Source: Afipia sp.
GTDB taxonomy: Bacteria; Pseudomonadota; Alphaproteobacteria; Rhizobiales; Xanthobacteraceae
Direction: 5' to 3'
Length of the DNA stretch: 20,625 nucleotides
Assembly: GCA_020056155.1 (NCBI GenBank)
Contig: JAGVII010000619.1
Coordinates: 1 to 20,625, forward strand
This document shows, in pieces, positions 1 through 7,591 of the stretch. A program made the translations under genes and the position numbers. How positions within the stretch are numbered: the stretch's first letter is position 1; every line of letters starts with the position of its first letter. Under the pieces are notes generated by a model. That model made no database searches, was not told the DNA's origin, and saw only the letters and a list, made by a program, of their open reading frames with translations.

Positions 1-142
1 GCAACAGCAGATTGTGCGTGCCCATGCGCGCGTGTTCGCCTCCCGCCTGCGGCGACACGCCGAGGACACGGCGCACGTACGCCGCTCCGGTTTCGAGCGA
101 CGGCGCGGTGATGGCGATGTGGTCGATGAATGTGTGAGGCAT
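1..142 (-). CDS. VOC / glyoxalase-like family protein, N-terminal fragment
   Basis: Partial gene running leftward off the window; 47 codons are visible from an ATG at 142-140. The N-terminus reads MPHTFIDHIAITAPSLETGA and continues through a GVSPQ...GGEHARMGTHNLLL segment. This is the pattern of VOC-superfamily (glyoxalase-like, possibly Glyoxalase_3) proteins, where the early His in the 'DHI/DHL' strand is a usual metal ligand. The family is broad (lyases, dioxygenases, uncharacterised proteins), so no reaction can be given from this fragment. It is divergent from the EamA transporter at 284 and seems unrelated to the polysaccharide locus. The family call is good; the specific function is unknown. 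Confidence 0.75.
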   Translation of the reverse strand, partial: MPHTFIDHIAITAPSLETGAAYVRRVLGVSPQAGGEHARMGTHNLLL

Positions 143-283
143 GATGCGGCGGACAACGCAAGCGCAGGTGTCGAGCTTACCCGCACCTGCTGACACCGGC
201 AACGAGCTGTACTCCATGCCGGTCATTTCATGCCGCCATGCCCGACTTTCGTGGATACTGTGCACCTTGTTTGGAGCACGCGC
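143..283. promoter_or_regulatory. Divergent intergenic region with an inverted repeat
   Basis: This 141-base gap separates two divergent genes and should carry both promoters. It contains a 7-bp inverted repeat, GCAGGTG at 164-170 and CACCTGC at 184-190, with a 13-base loop. A GGTGTC (167-172)/GACACC (192-197) pair gives an alternative fold. These could be an operator, but no regulator gene lies nearby and no convincing -35/-10 pair stands out. Confidence 0.25.
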
Positions 284-1183
284 ATGAATGCCGGCAGCTT
301 GGCTCGTCTTTTCGTCTTGTCCGCCATATGGGGCGGGTCCTTCCTGCTGATCCGCGTCGGCGCACCCGCGCTGGGGCCGGTACCGCTGATGGAGGCGCGC
401 GTGGTCTTGGCGGCGCTCTTTCTTGCCGCTGTCGGCATGTGGTGGCGACGGCCATTGATGTGGCGCGCGCATTGGCGGCATTACCTGATCCTCGGCTTGT
501 TCAATTCCGCGTTGCCGTTCCTGTTGTTCGGGTTCGCGGCGATGGCGTTGCCCGCTTCGATCATGTCGATCCTTAACGCAACGTCGGCATTGTGGGGCGC
601 GCTGATCGCGGCGCTGTGGTACAGCGCGCCGTTGTCCGCACGCACACTGTCAGGCCTGGCGCTGGGCGTAGCGGGTGTGACGCTGCTGGTCGGTTTCGAC
701 AGCGTGGCGATGCAACCGGGGGCTGGCTTGGCCATCGCGGCGTCGCTGGGCGCGGCGTTTTGTTATGCGTTGGCGAGCAACTACGCGAAGTCGGCACCGA
801 CGGTAGAACCATTCGCCAACGCCCACGGCAGCATGTGGGCGGCGAGTCTGTTGATGGCGCCGGTGCTGCCGTTCGTTGCAACGCCGGCGCCGCCCGGCGT
901 CGGTATCGCTGCTACGGTAGTGGCGCTGGGCGTGGTGTGCAGTGGCGTGGCTTATCTCCTCTATTTCCGCTTGATTGGCGACATCGGTCCGGCGCCGGCA
1001 CTGACGGTGACTTTCCTGATTCCGTTGTTCGGCGTGTTATGGGGCTGGCTGTTCCTCGACGAGGCGGTGGGTTGGCACACGCTGATCGGGGCGGCTGTTG
1101 TGGTCGTCGGCACGGCTCTGGTAACCGGCTTTTCGCCGCGCATGCTCGCAACAGTGAAGCGGGAACCGTGCCGCCATGGCTGA
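284..1183 (+). CDS. EamA / DMT-superfamily permease
   Basis: Inner-membrane transporter of about 299 residues, the usual size for the drug/metabolite transporter superfamily. The sequence is almost wholly hydrophobic, with about ten predictable helices in two EamA repeats. The first repeat opens with the typical SAIWGGSFLLIRVG stretch; the second ends in FGVLWGWLFLDEAVGWHTLIGAAVV, the family's end-of-repeat signature. An in-frame GTG or similar start exists at 230, but the ATG at 284 is preferred: it has a GGAG 7 bases upstream and starts directly before helix 1. Members export amino acids, metabolites or drugs; the substrate cannot be read from sequence. It precedes the EPS locus in the same direction but shows no functional tie to it. 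Confidence 0.9.
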   Translation: MNAGSLARLFVLSAIWGGSFLLIRVGAPALGPVPLMEARVVLAALFLAAVGMWWRRPLMWRAHWRHYLILGLFNSALPFLLFGFAAMALPASIMSILNATSALWGALIAALWYSAPLSARTLSGLALGVAGVTLLVGFDSVAMQPGAGLAIAASLGAAFCYALASNYAKSAPTVEPFANAHGSMWAASLLMAPVLPFVATPAPPGVGIAATVVALGVVCSGVAYLLYFRLIGDIGPAPALTVTFLIPLFGVLWGWLFLDEAVGWHTLIGAAVVVVGTALVTGFSPRMLATVKREPCRHG

Positions 1184-1203
1184 CTTTCGCGAAGACCGTG
1201 GTT

Positions 1204-1212
1204 TGATAGAAT
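1204..1212 (+). promoter_or_regulatory. Possible extended -10 promoter element
   Basis: TGA-TAGAAT fits an extended -10 (TGn followed by TAGAAT, 5 of 6 to TATAAT). It lies about 20 bases after the EamA stop and about 85 bases before the ACP remnant. No good -35 is seen at 16-18 bases (TTTCGC at 1185-1190 is weak). It could start the EPS transcript; this is suggestive only. Confidence 0.3.
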
Positions 1213-1257
1213 GCAGCGCTCTGCTGCTTGGTGAGTCGCGAAAGTATGTAAGTGAGC

Positions 1258-1272
1258 TATCTAAATTAGATA
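1258..1272. promoter_or_regulatory. 15-bp palindrome, operator-like
   Basis: TATCTAA-A-TTAGATA is a perfect 7-bp dyad around one central base, AT-rich in a GC-rich neighbourhood. It lies between the possible promoter at 1204-1212 and the first EPS-side reading frame at 1296. It is shaped like a dimeric repressor site, but no known operator is recognised. Confidence 0.3.
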
Positions 1273-1295
1273 TAGGTCCGGCTCAGGGGAAATGC

Positions 1296-1573
1296 ATGTC
1301 GACTAGGCAGAAGGTCCGCGACTTCGTCGATGTCCCTTGACGAAAACATGTCGTTGCTTGAGCGAGGAATTGTCGATTCGACGGGCATACCGGAGGTTAT
1401 TGAGTTTCTGCGGGTGCTCTTGGGATTACCGTCGACGAACGCGAATTACTGCCAGAGAATTTTTTGATTCGATTGATGTAATAGTCGTGTATGTCTTCCG
1501 GAAGCCCGCCCGAACAGGATGGTTGCGGCAAACGACTACTCAACACCAAGTGTGCCATGTTGGTTTCGTTTAG
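1296..1573 (+). pseudogene. Acyl carrier protein remnant, multiply frameshifted
   Basis: Pieces of one acyl carrier protein (ACP) appear in order in different frames. Frame A starts at ATG 1296, preceded by an AGGGGA ribosome-binding site, reads MSTRQKVRDFVDVP and stops at TGA 1338. Frame B (from 1330) gives SLDENMSLLERGIVDSTG then PEVIEFLR; it holds the phosphopantetheine-type DS[T/M]G serine (codon 1378-1380). Frame C (from about 1419) gives LGITVDERELLPEN. Frame D (from about 1463) gives FDSIDVIVVYVFRKPA and runs to the stop at 1571. Joined, these match the standard ACP helices, with a short loss after the first helix. At least three frame changes are needed, one of them in a T6 run at 1460-1465. 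No intact ACP can be made. Such ACPs commonly sit in exosortase-type EPS loci. Sequencing error is possible but unlikely at three sites, since neighbouring genes are intact. Confidence 0.75.
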
Positions 1574-1588
1574 GACGAGGGCGCGATC

Positions 1589-2113
1589 ATGTTCGAATAT
1601 CTGAAACGCGACGCGAAGAGATGCAACAAGTGGTATAGAGATACCGGGTTTTGGGTCGTCGCGGTCTATCGGTACGGGATGTGGGCGAGTTCATTGCCTA
1701 CTCCGTTTCTTCGTGTGCCGGCGTGGATACTCTACCGCGTGCTTCACGTGCCATATTTCTTCTTGAATGTTGATTTGTGGGCTGGGCGGCGCGGAGTGAG
1801 AATCGGAGCGGGGGTTCGTCTTATTCACCCCCGTAACCTGATGATCGGGAGCGCGGAGATCGGCGAAGATTGCCTCATTTTTCACGGTGTAACGATCGGC
1901 GCAGGGAATACACCCGGACTTCCAAAGATTGGCAATGGCGTGGATATATACTCCGGCGCATGCGTACTGGGCGGTATTGAGATCGGTGACGGCTCCATGG
2001 TTGGGGCAAACTGCGTAGTCACGCGGAACGTTCCGCCAAATTCGGCTGTTCTTTCCACGCCTGGGCGAATCATCCCGATATCTCTCTCAAAGCAAGACCG
2101 AAATTGGGAATAG
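1589..2113 (+). CDS. Serine-acetyltransferase-like hexapeptide acyltransferase
   Basis: A 174-residue left-handed beta-helix acyltransferase of the CysE/serine O-acetyltransferase branch. The hexapeptide repeats run from about residue 66 to 155 (IGAG, IGSAEIGEDC, IGNGVDI, IGDGSMVGANCVV). The two His residues expected in this branch are present: H80 in LIHPRN and H99 in FHGVTIG. It is much shorter than CysE (about 270 residues) because the N-terminal helical domain is missing. This short form is usual for copies in EPS clusters, where the acceptor is probably a sugar or lipid-linked precursor rather than serine. Start ATG has GAGG 8 bases upstream. It lies 15 bases after the ACP remnant, and an acyl-ACP could once have been its donor (inference). 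Cytoplasmic; a sugar O-acetyltransferase is the best guess. Confidence 0.85.
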   Translation: MFEYLKRDAKRCNKWYRDTGFWVVAVYRYGMWASSLPTPFLRVPAWILYRVLHVPYFFLNVDLWAGRRGVRIGAGVRLIHPRNLMIGSAEIGEDCLIFHGVTIGAGNTPGLPKIGNGVDIYSGACVLGGIEIGDGSMVGANCVVTRNVPPNSAVLSTPGRIIPISLSKQDRNWE

Positions 2114-2232
2114 AAGGAAACTCAGCCGCGCACTAATGTGTGAATGGCCCGAACAGGCTATTCGCGAAATCGCAACATGCCTTTAGAATGCATCAGCTAA
2201 CGTGCGGCACGCATATCATCGTGGATAACCAA

Positions 2233-3183
2233 TTGATAGTCATTGAAAAGTACCTATTCCTGATGGCCGCGCTGGCGGTGATGCCGTTGCTCGGCGGTTG
2301 CCGTAGTGGCGAGCAATCCAAGCCGGCCTCCCAGGTGGTGGCCAGAGTCAATGGCGATGCGATCTCGATGCAGCAAGTCAATTCGATGCTCGGTGAGGCT
2401 CAGGACATTGCGGGTGAAGTCGGCGTCCAGGCCAAGAGTGCGATTCTGGACAAGCTGATAGATCAGCAACTGGTTGTCCAGCAGGCGGAGGCCTCCGGGC
2501 TTGGCGACAATCCGAAAGTCGTACAAGCGATTGACGAAGCCCGCCGCGAGATTCTTGTGCGCAGCTATCTCGAACAGGTTGCAGCGGGTCAGCCGAAGCC
2601 CAGCACGGAGGATGCGAAACTGTATTACGCCGATCACCCTGAACTCTTTGCCGGGCGGCGCGTGTACACGATACAGGAGCTTCGCCTGGCACCGAATGCG
2701 TTACCGGAAGCGCAACGACTGGTGGCGGAAAGAAAGTCGATAAGCCAGATTGCCAAGGACCTCGAGGCCCGCAAGATTGCTTTTACTACCAATTCAGGTG
2801 TGCGTCCAGCCGAACAGCTACCGCTCATTGCGGCCGCCAAGCTGTTCAATGCCAAAGATGGCGAAACCTACGCTGTCGAAATGCCGACCGCGACGGTGAT
2901 TCTCCATGTCGTCTCATCGGAAAAGCAACCGATATCCGAGGACAAAGCGCTACCTGGAATCCTGCGGTTCCTGGCCAAACAGCGAGACAGCGAGGCTGTT
3001 GCCAAGGAAGTGAACGCCCTGCGGGAAAGGGCGCGGATCGAACGTGTCGGTGATCTTGCCGAGACCGACACCGCCGACGCTCCGACATCGTCTGTCGAGT
3101 CAGCCGCGGTGCAGCCTCGCCGAGTTAGCGAAGGACCGACGATCAATGCGCAGGACATTGCCAAAGGGTTGGCGGGCCTGTGA
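2233..3183 (+). CDS. epsD: EpsD-like SurA/PPIase-family lipoprotein
   Basis: About 316 residues. A lipoprotein signal (EKYLFLMAALAVMPLLGG then Cys) is followed by the SurA-N-like chaperone pattern VVARVNGDAISMQQVNSML and LDKLIDQQLVVQQAEASGL, and the segment YYADHPELFAGRRVYTIQEL typical of EpsD peptidyl-prolyl isomerase-like proteins of EPS loci. A clear parvulin active site is not evident, so a chaperone or structural role in the envelope is as likely as isomerase activity. The open frame extends to GTG 2140, with ATG 2188 and GTG 2221 inside. TTG 2233 is chosen because it gives a normal signal length (Cys at 23) and a GGA 7 bases upstream; the start is uncertain. The C-terminal 40 residues are low-complexity. 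It directly precedes epsF and epsG, the usual order apart from the missing epsE. Confidence 0.8.
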   Translation: MIVIEKYLFLMAALAVMPLLGGCRSGEQSKPASQVVARVNGDAISMQQVNSMLGEAQDIAGEVGVQAKSAILDKLIDQQLVVQQAEASGLGDNPKVVQAIDEARREILVRSYLEQVAAGQPKPSTEDAKLYYADHPELFAGRRVYTIQELRLAPNALPEAQRLVAERKSISQIAKDLEARKIAFTTNSGVRPAEQLPLIAAAKLFNAKDGETYAVEMPTATVILHVVSSEKQPISEDKALPGILRFLAKQRDSEAVAKEVNALRERARIERVGDLAETDTADAPTSSVESAAVQPRRVSEGPTINAQDIAKGLAGL

Positions 3184-3243
3184 TGACCATCGAGACGAGG
3201 CGTCAACCAACCATGTCGTTGTGGGTGCACTGGAAATCCTAAC

Positions 3244-4596
3244 GTGAGCGTAACCACCATGTCCGTGCAACAACTCCTCCGCATCCTGTATGTGCGCCGA
3301 AGGATTGCCCTCTACACTTTGCTGGGTGTTGTTGCGATCACGGTGATTTTCAACTTCTTGCGATCACCGCAATACAAGGCAACCGCGGCCGTTGTCGTGG
3401 ATGCCAAGTCTCCGGATCCATTCTCCGGGATTGCCGTATCGGCGATGGGTATGCCTGGATACATGGCGACCCAGGCGGATATCATCAATAGTGATCGCGT
3501 TGCCCGCAAAGTCGTATGGGCGCTTGGTCTCGATCAAAATGCCAAGGCGGTCGAGGAATGGCAGAATGCGACGAAAGGCAAGGGGACTGTCGACGCCTGG
3601 TTGGCCGAACGTTTGCAGAAGAAACTCGAAGTCAAGCCATCGCGTGAATCCGACGTCATTACCATCAGTTTCAGCTCCAGCAACGCTCCCTTCGCTGCCG
3701 CCATAGCGAACGCTTTTGCGCAGGCATATATCGAGACGACCGTCGAACTGAAGGCGGAGCCTGCGCGACAATATACTGCGTGGTTCGAGAATCGCGCGAA
3801 GGAGTTGCGCAGGAATCTGGCGAGAGCCCAGAAACGGTTGGCTGACTATCAGCAGCAGCAGGGTATTCTTGTCAGCGATCAGCGGCAAGATTCCGACACC
3901 GCGAAGCTTGCTGAACTGGAGGCGCAGTTGGTCCTCGCGCAAGGACAACGGGCCGACGCCAGCAGCAAGCGTGACAGTGCCGATAGTGACACGCTTCCTG
4001 ATCTCATGCAAAACAACCTGGTTCAGCAGTTGAAAGCGGATGTTGCGCGCACGGATGCCCGACTTCATGATCTGGCGGGGCGGCTGGGTAGCAAACATCC
4101 CCAATATCAGGCGGCGGAAGCGGAATTGTCCGCTCTACAGAGGAGGCTGGCGGAGGAAACTATTAGAGTCTCCCGCAGCATCGAGACAGCCGGACGGATT
4201 ACGGCCAGCAAGGAAGCCCAGATCCGCGCGAACATCGCGACCCTCAGGAGCCGCATAATGGGTCAGAAGGTAGGTCACATAGAAGCCAGCGTGCTTCAAC
4301 AGGAAGTGGAGACGGCACAAAAGGCCTATGAAGCCATCGCCCAGCGGTTGAGCCAGAGCAGCCTGCAAGGACAGACGCAGCAAACCAACGTTTCGGTACT
4401 GTCGCCAGCCATCGAACCCACAGAGCCGTATTCGCCGAAGAAGCGGATTAACATCGCAATCGCTGTATTCGTCGGAACGTTGCTTGGTATCATCGCCGCG
4501 CTGGTTAGTGAAATGATGGATCGCCGCTTCCGTTCGCGCGACGACATCGCGCAGTTGCTTGAGCTTCCCATCCTCGCCGAATTGAAGAGCCGCTGA
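3244..4596 (+). CDS. epsF: EpsF-family chain-length determinant (Wzz/PCP)
   Basis: Inner-membrane polysaccharide co-polymerase of 450 residues. TM1 is at about residues 21-38 (IALYTLLGVVAITVIFNFL) and TM2 at about 401-420 (NIAIAVFVGTLLGIIAALV). Between them lies a large periplasmic part rich in Gln, Ala and Glu with long coiled-coil helices (about 165-345). The proline-rich stretch EPTEPYSPKKR just before TM2 is a hallmark of Wzz proteins. The protein sets EPS chain length together with the ATPase encoded immediately downstream (2-base gap). There is no fused kinase, matching the two-gene EpsF/EpsG arrangement of Methylobacillus-type EPS loci. The GTG at 3244 is used; ATG 3259 (MSVQQLLRILYVRR) is an equally good start and may be the true one. 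Confidence 0.92.
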   Translation: MSVTTMSVQQLLRILYVRRRIALYTLLGVVAITVIFNFLRSPQYKATAAVVVDAKSPDPFSGIAVSAMGMPGYMATQADIINSDRVARKVVWALGLDQNAKAVEEWQNATKGKGTVDAWLAERLQKKLEVKPSRESDVITISFSSSNAPFAAAIANAFAQAYIETTVELKAEPARQYTAWFENRAKELRRNLARAQKRLADYQQQQGILVSDQRQDSDTAKLAELEAQLVLAQGQRADASSKRDSADSDTLPDLMQNNLVQQLKADVARTDARLHDLAGRLGSKHPQYQAAEAELSALQRRLAEETIRVSRSIETAGRITASKEAQIRANIATLRSRIMGQKVGHIEASVLQQEVETAQKAYEAIAQRLSQSSLQGQTQQTNVSVLSPAIEPTEPYSPKKRINIAIAVFVGTLLGIIAALVSEMMDRRFRSRDDIAQLLELPILAELKSR

Positions 4597-4598
4597 CC

Positions 4599-5468
4599 AT
4601 GAGAACCTCCAACGCTAGTGCCTCCACTGTGGCCAAGCGCTCGCTAGGCACCATACTTGTCGAGAGCGGCAAGCTGACGGTCGAGAACGCTGACTATATC
4701 CTTGGTGTGCAGGGCAAACAGGGTGGTGTTCGGTTCGGCGAAGCCGCCCGGATGCTGGGTCTTCTGACCGATGACGACATTCAATTCGCGCTGGCTCGCC
4801 AGTACGGCTACCCTTGCTTGCGTCCGGGCGAGAGCGGAATTTCCGAAGAACTGGTCGCCGCATATCAACCTCGTAGCCAGCAGGTTGAGGCGTTGCGCGC
4901 GCTGCGCAGCCAACTGATTCAACGTTGCCTCGGCCGAGAGGGAACGATCAAGTCGATTGCCATCGTCGGTCCCGGGCGGAGAGAGGGGCGAAGTTGCCTC
5001 GCTGCCAATCTCGCCATCGTGTTCTCTCAACTTGGTCAGTCTACGCTTCTGATAGACGCCGACATGCGTCATGGGCGCCAGCACCAGTTGTTCGACGTCG
5101 GCAACTCGGTCGGGCTTTCGTCGGTCCTTTCCGAAAGGATCGAAACGGTCCCAGTCGTGCAACTGACCGACTTGGCGGCACTTTCAATCCTCCCCGTCGG
5201 CCCTCTGCCGCCCAACCCACAGGAACTTCTTGGAGGTATCAATTTCCTTAACTTGCTGGATAAGTTCTCCACCAAGTTCGATGTCATCATCATTGACACT
5301 CCGGCGGCCGCTGATTACGCTGATGCCCAGATGATCAGTGCTCAGGCCGGCGGCGCAGTCATGCTGGTTCGCCAGGATCATACGAACGTGAAGGACGCCA
5401 ACGAGTTGCGCGAACAAATGCGCCAGTTCAACGTTTCCGTGATCGGTGCCGTGTTGAGCGAATTCTGA
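4599..5468 (+). CDS. epsG: EpsG-family BY-kinase-like ATPase
   Basis: A 289-residue cytoplasmic partner of EpsF. Residues about 14-75 resemble the small N-terminal domain of type II secretion ATPases (MshEN/GSPII_E_N): LGTILVESGKLT...FGEAARMLGLLTDDDI. The rest is a ParA/MinD-like kinase domain: Walker A region GPGRREGRS (124-132), Walker A' LLIDADMR (150-157) and Walker B VIIIDTP (229-235). The invariant P-loop Lys is replaced by Arg131; I recall this as common in EpsG proteins, but it weakens a confident kinase call. The protein ends in GAVLSEF without the tyrosine-rich tail of Wzc/CapB kinases. ATG starts 2 bases after the epsF stop, indicating translational coupling. It probably cycles EpsF oligomerisation through ATP binding. 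Confidence 0.9.
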   Translation: MRTSNASASTVAKRSLGTILVESGKLTVENADYILGVQGKQGGVRFGEAARMLGLLTDDDIQFALARQYGYPCLRPGESGISEELVAAYQPRSQQVEALRALRSQLIQRCLGREGTIKSIAIVGPGRREGRSCLAANLAIVFSQLGQSTLLIDADMRHGRQHQLFDVGNSVGLSSVLSERIETVPVVQLTDLAALSILPVGPLPPNPQELLGGINFLNLLDKFSTKFDVIIIDTPAAADYADAQMISAQAGGAVMLVRQDHTNVKDANELREQMRQFNVSVIGAVLSEF

Positions 5469-5559
5469 TTTCAAACTAGCTGCCGCGACGACGTTCACAT
5501 CCACGTGTCCGATTGTCGGCGGCCATTCGATCCATATTCCCGCTGTTTATCCATAAGAC

Positions 5560-6645
5560 ATGAACCACAAGATCGCTCTTATCACCGGTGTTACGGGCCA
5601 AGATGGCGCCTATCTGGCTGAATTTCTGCTCGAGAAAGGTTACGAGGTTCACGGCGTCAAGCGCCGGACGTCGCTTTTCAATACCGACCGTATCGACCAT
5701 CTCTATCAGGACCCGCACGAGAGGAATCGTCGTTTCATTCTTCATAACGGCGACATGACCGATTCCTCCAGCCTGCTGCGCATCATCCAGCAGGTGCAGC
5801 CGGACGAAGTCTACAACCTGGCCGCACAGTCCCATGTTGCGGTCAGCTTCGAGGAACCTGAATACACCGCCAACTCGGATGCCCTCGGGGTTCTGCGTAT
5901 GCTCGAAGCGATCCGCATCCTTGGTCTGGAAAAGAAGACCCGCTTCTATCAGGCCAGCACGTCCGAGCTCTTTGGCCTGGTCCAGGAAACTCCGCAGAAG
6001 GAGACCACGCCCTTCTACCCGCGCAGCCCTTATGCTGTGGCCAAGCTCTACGGATACTGGATTGTCGTTAACTACCGGGAGGCCTATGGCATGTATGCCT
6101 GCAACGGCATCCTGTTCAATCATGAGTCGCCTGTTCGGGGAGAGACCTTCGTTACCCGCAAGATCACGCGGGCGCTTGCCCGTATCAAGCTTGGCCTACA
6201 GGACTGCTTGTATCTTGGCAACCTGGCGGCCAAGCGGGATTGGGGCCACGCGCGCGACTACGTCGAAATGCAGTGGCTGATGCTTCAGCAGGACCAGCCC
6301 GAAGACTATGTCATTGCCACCGGCGTCCAGTTCAGTGTGCGCGATTTCGTCAACATCGCCGCCGAGGAGCTTGGCATGAAAGTCTGCTGGCAGGGCGAGG
6401 GAGTCGATGAGGTAGGCTATCTGGGTGATAAAGCCATCGTCCGGGTCGATCCACGCTATTTTCGGCCCACGGAAGTGGAAACCCTGCTCGGCGATCCAAG
6501 CAAGGCCAAGGAAAAGCTCGGCTGGGCACCGAAGGTTGCTTTCAAAGACCTCGTGGCGGAAATGGTGCGCGAAGACCTCAGTTCGGCCGAACGTTTCGCT
6601 CTCGTCAAGAAGCATGGCTACAAGGCCGTGGATTACCCCGAGTAA
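5560..6645 (+). CDS. gmd: GDP-mannose 4,6-dehydratase
   Basis: Converts GDP-D-mannose to GDP-4-keto-6-deoxy-D-mannose in the cytosol, the first step towards GDP-L-fucose, GDP-rhamnose or GDP-perosamine. The 361-residue extended SDR has the NADP(H)-binding loop GVTGQDGAY (10-18), the active-site run STSELFG (133-139, with T134 and E136), and the catalytic pair Y158/K162 in [21 protein letters not shown] and the [10 protein letters not shown] stretch near the C-terminus are strongly conserved in Gmd. Length is normal. A 91-base gap follows epsG, so a separate promoter is possible, although none is obvious. The next gene, fcl, starts 4 bases after the stop. Confidence 0.97.
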   Translation: MNHKIALITGVTGQDGAYLAEFLLEKGYEVHGVKRRTSLFNTDRIDHLYQDPHERNRRFILHNGDMTDSSSLLRIIQQVQPDEVYNLAAQSHVAVSFEEPEYTANSDALGVLRMLEAIRILGLEKKTRFYQASTSELFGLVQETPQKETTPFYPRSPYAVAKLYGYWIVVNYREAYGMYACNGILFNHESPVRGETFVTRKITRALARIKLGLQDCLYLGNLAAKRDWGHARDYVEMQWLMLQQDQPEDYVIATGVQFSVRDFVNIAAEELGMKVCWQGEGVDEVGYLGDKAIVRVDPRYFRPTEVETLLGDPSKAKEKLGWAPKVAFKDLVAEMVREDLSSAERFALVKKHGYKAVDYPE

Positions 6646-6649
6646 GCCG

Positions 6650-7591
6650 GTGGAGAGACACGCCAAGATCTACGTCGCCGGTCACCGGGGCATGGTCGGC
6701 TCGGCGGTCGTTCGTCGACTGAAGGCCAGCGGATATACGAATACCCTTGCACGCACTCACGCCGAACTGGATTTGCTCGACCAGGATGCCGTGTTCGACT
6801 TCTTGGCCCGGGAGAAGCCAGAGTACATTTTCCTTGCCGCTGCCAAGGTGGGGGGTATCCAGGCTAACAATACCTACCGGGCGGACTTCATCTATCAGAA
6901 CCTGATGATGGAAGCCAACCTGATTCACGGCGCTCACCTGGCCGGTGTGCAACGGCTGTGTTTTCTCGGTTCATCCTGCATTTATCCGCGCGATTGCCCC
7001 CAGCCGATCAGGGAGGAGTACCTGCTCACCGGGCCGCTGGAACAAACCAACGAACCTTACGCCATTGCCAAGATCGCCGGCATCAAGCTCTGCGATAGTT
7101 ATAGCCGTCAGTACGGACGGCAATACTTCGCGGTAATGCCGACGAACCTGTACGGTCCCGGCGACAACTACGACCTCAACAATAGCCACGTGCTGCCGGC
7201 GTTGGTCCGCAAGGTGCACGAGGCCAAGCATCGTGGCGATCGCGAACTGGTCGTCTGGGGCACTGGCACACCGCGACGGGAGTTTCTCTACGTCGACGAT
7301 CTGGCCAACGCCTGCGTCTTCCTCATGGAGCGCGGCTACGATGGAGATCTCCTAAATATCGGCGTTGGCGAGGACCTGACCATCCGCGAACTGGCCGAAA
7401 CGGTAATGGCGGTCATCGGCTTCAACGGCAATATTGTCTTCGATTCTTCCAAACCAGATGGAACACCCAGAAAGCTGCTTTCGGTAGATCGCATTCGCGC
7501 GCTCGGTTGGTCGGCGACCACAAAGCTCGATCAAGGCATCACCCAAACCTACAAAGAGTTTTCCGCGCGAAACCCGGTAGGGAGCGAATGA
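6650..7591 (+). CDS. fcl: GDP-L-fucose synthase
   Basis: Carries out the epimerisation and NADPH reduction that turn the Gmd product into GDP-L-fucose. The protein has 313 residues, normal for the family. It shows the nucleotide loop GHRGMVGSAV (11-20), LAAAKVGGIQANN, the serine of GSSCIYP (S108/S109) and the Y137/K141 pair in YAIAK, matching the Ser-Tyr-Lys triad of E. coli Fcl. The start is the GTG at 6650 (MERHAKIYVAGHRG). The frame is open further upstream, but that part overlaps gmd and is not Fcl-like. The stop overlaps the wzx start by 4 bases (ATGA), so gmd-fcl-wzx form one translational unit. With manC in the same locus, L-fucose in the polymer is the natural prediction. Confidence 0.96.
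   Translation: MERHAKIYVAGHRGMVGSAVVRRLKASGYTNTLARTHAELDLLDQDAVFDFLAREKPEYIFLAAAKVGGIQANNTYRADFIYQNLMMEANLIHGAHLAGVQRLCFLGSSCIYPRDCPQPIREEYLLTGPLEQTNEPYAIAKIAGIKLCDSYSRQYGRQYFAVMPTNLYGPGDNYDLNNSHVLPALVRKVHEAKHRGDRELVVWGTGTPRREFLYVDDLANACVFLMERGYDGDLLNIGVGEDLTIRELAETVMAVIGFNGNIVFDSSKPDGTPRKLLSVDRIRALGWSATTKLDQGITQTYKEFSARNPVGSE

Noticed and set aside
1337..1573. A 78-residue plus-strand open frame as a real small gene
   Set aside because: Only its C-terminal half makes sense (the ACP helix DSIDVIVVYV); the N-terminal half is out of frame with the ACP pieces. It is part of the frameshifted pseudogene.
5476..6123. A long minus-strand open frame opposite gmd
   Set aside because: It is a shadow of the strongly conserved gmd codons; the translation has no family-like features.
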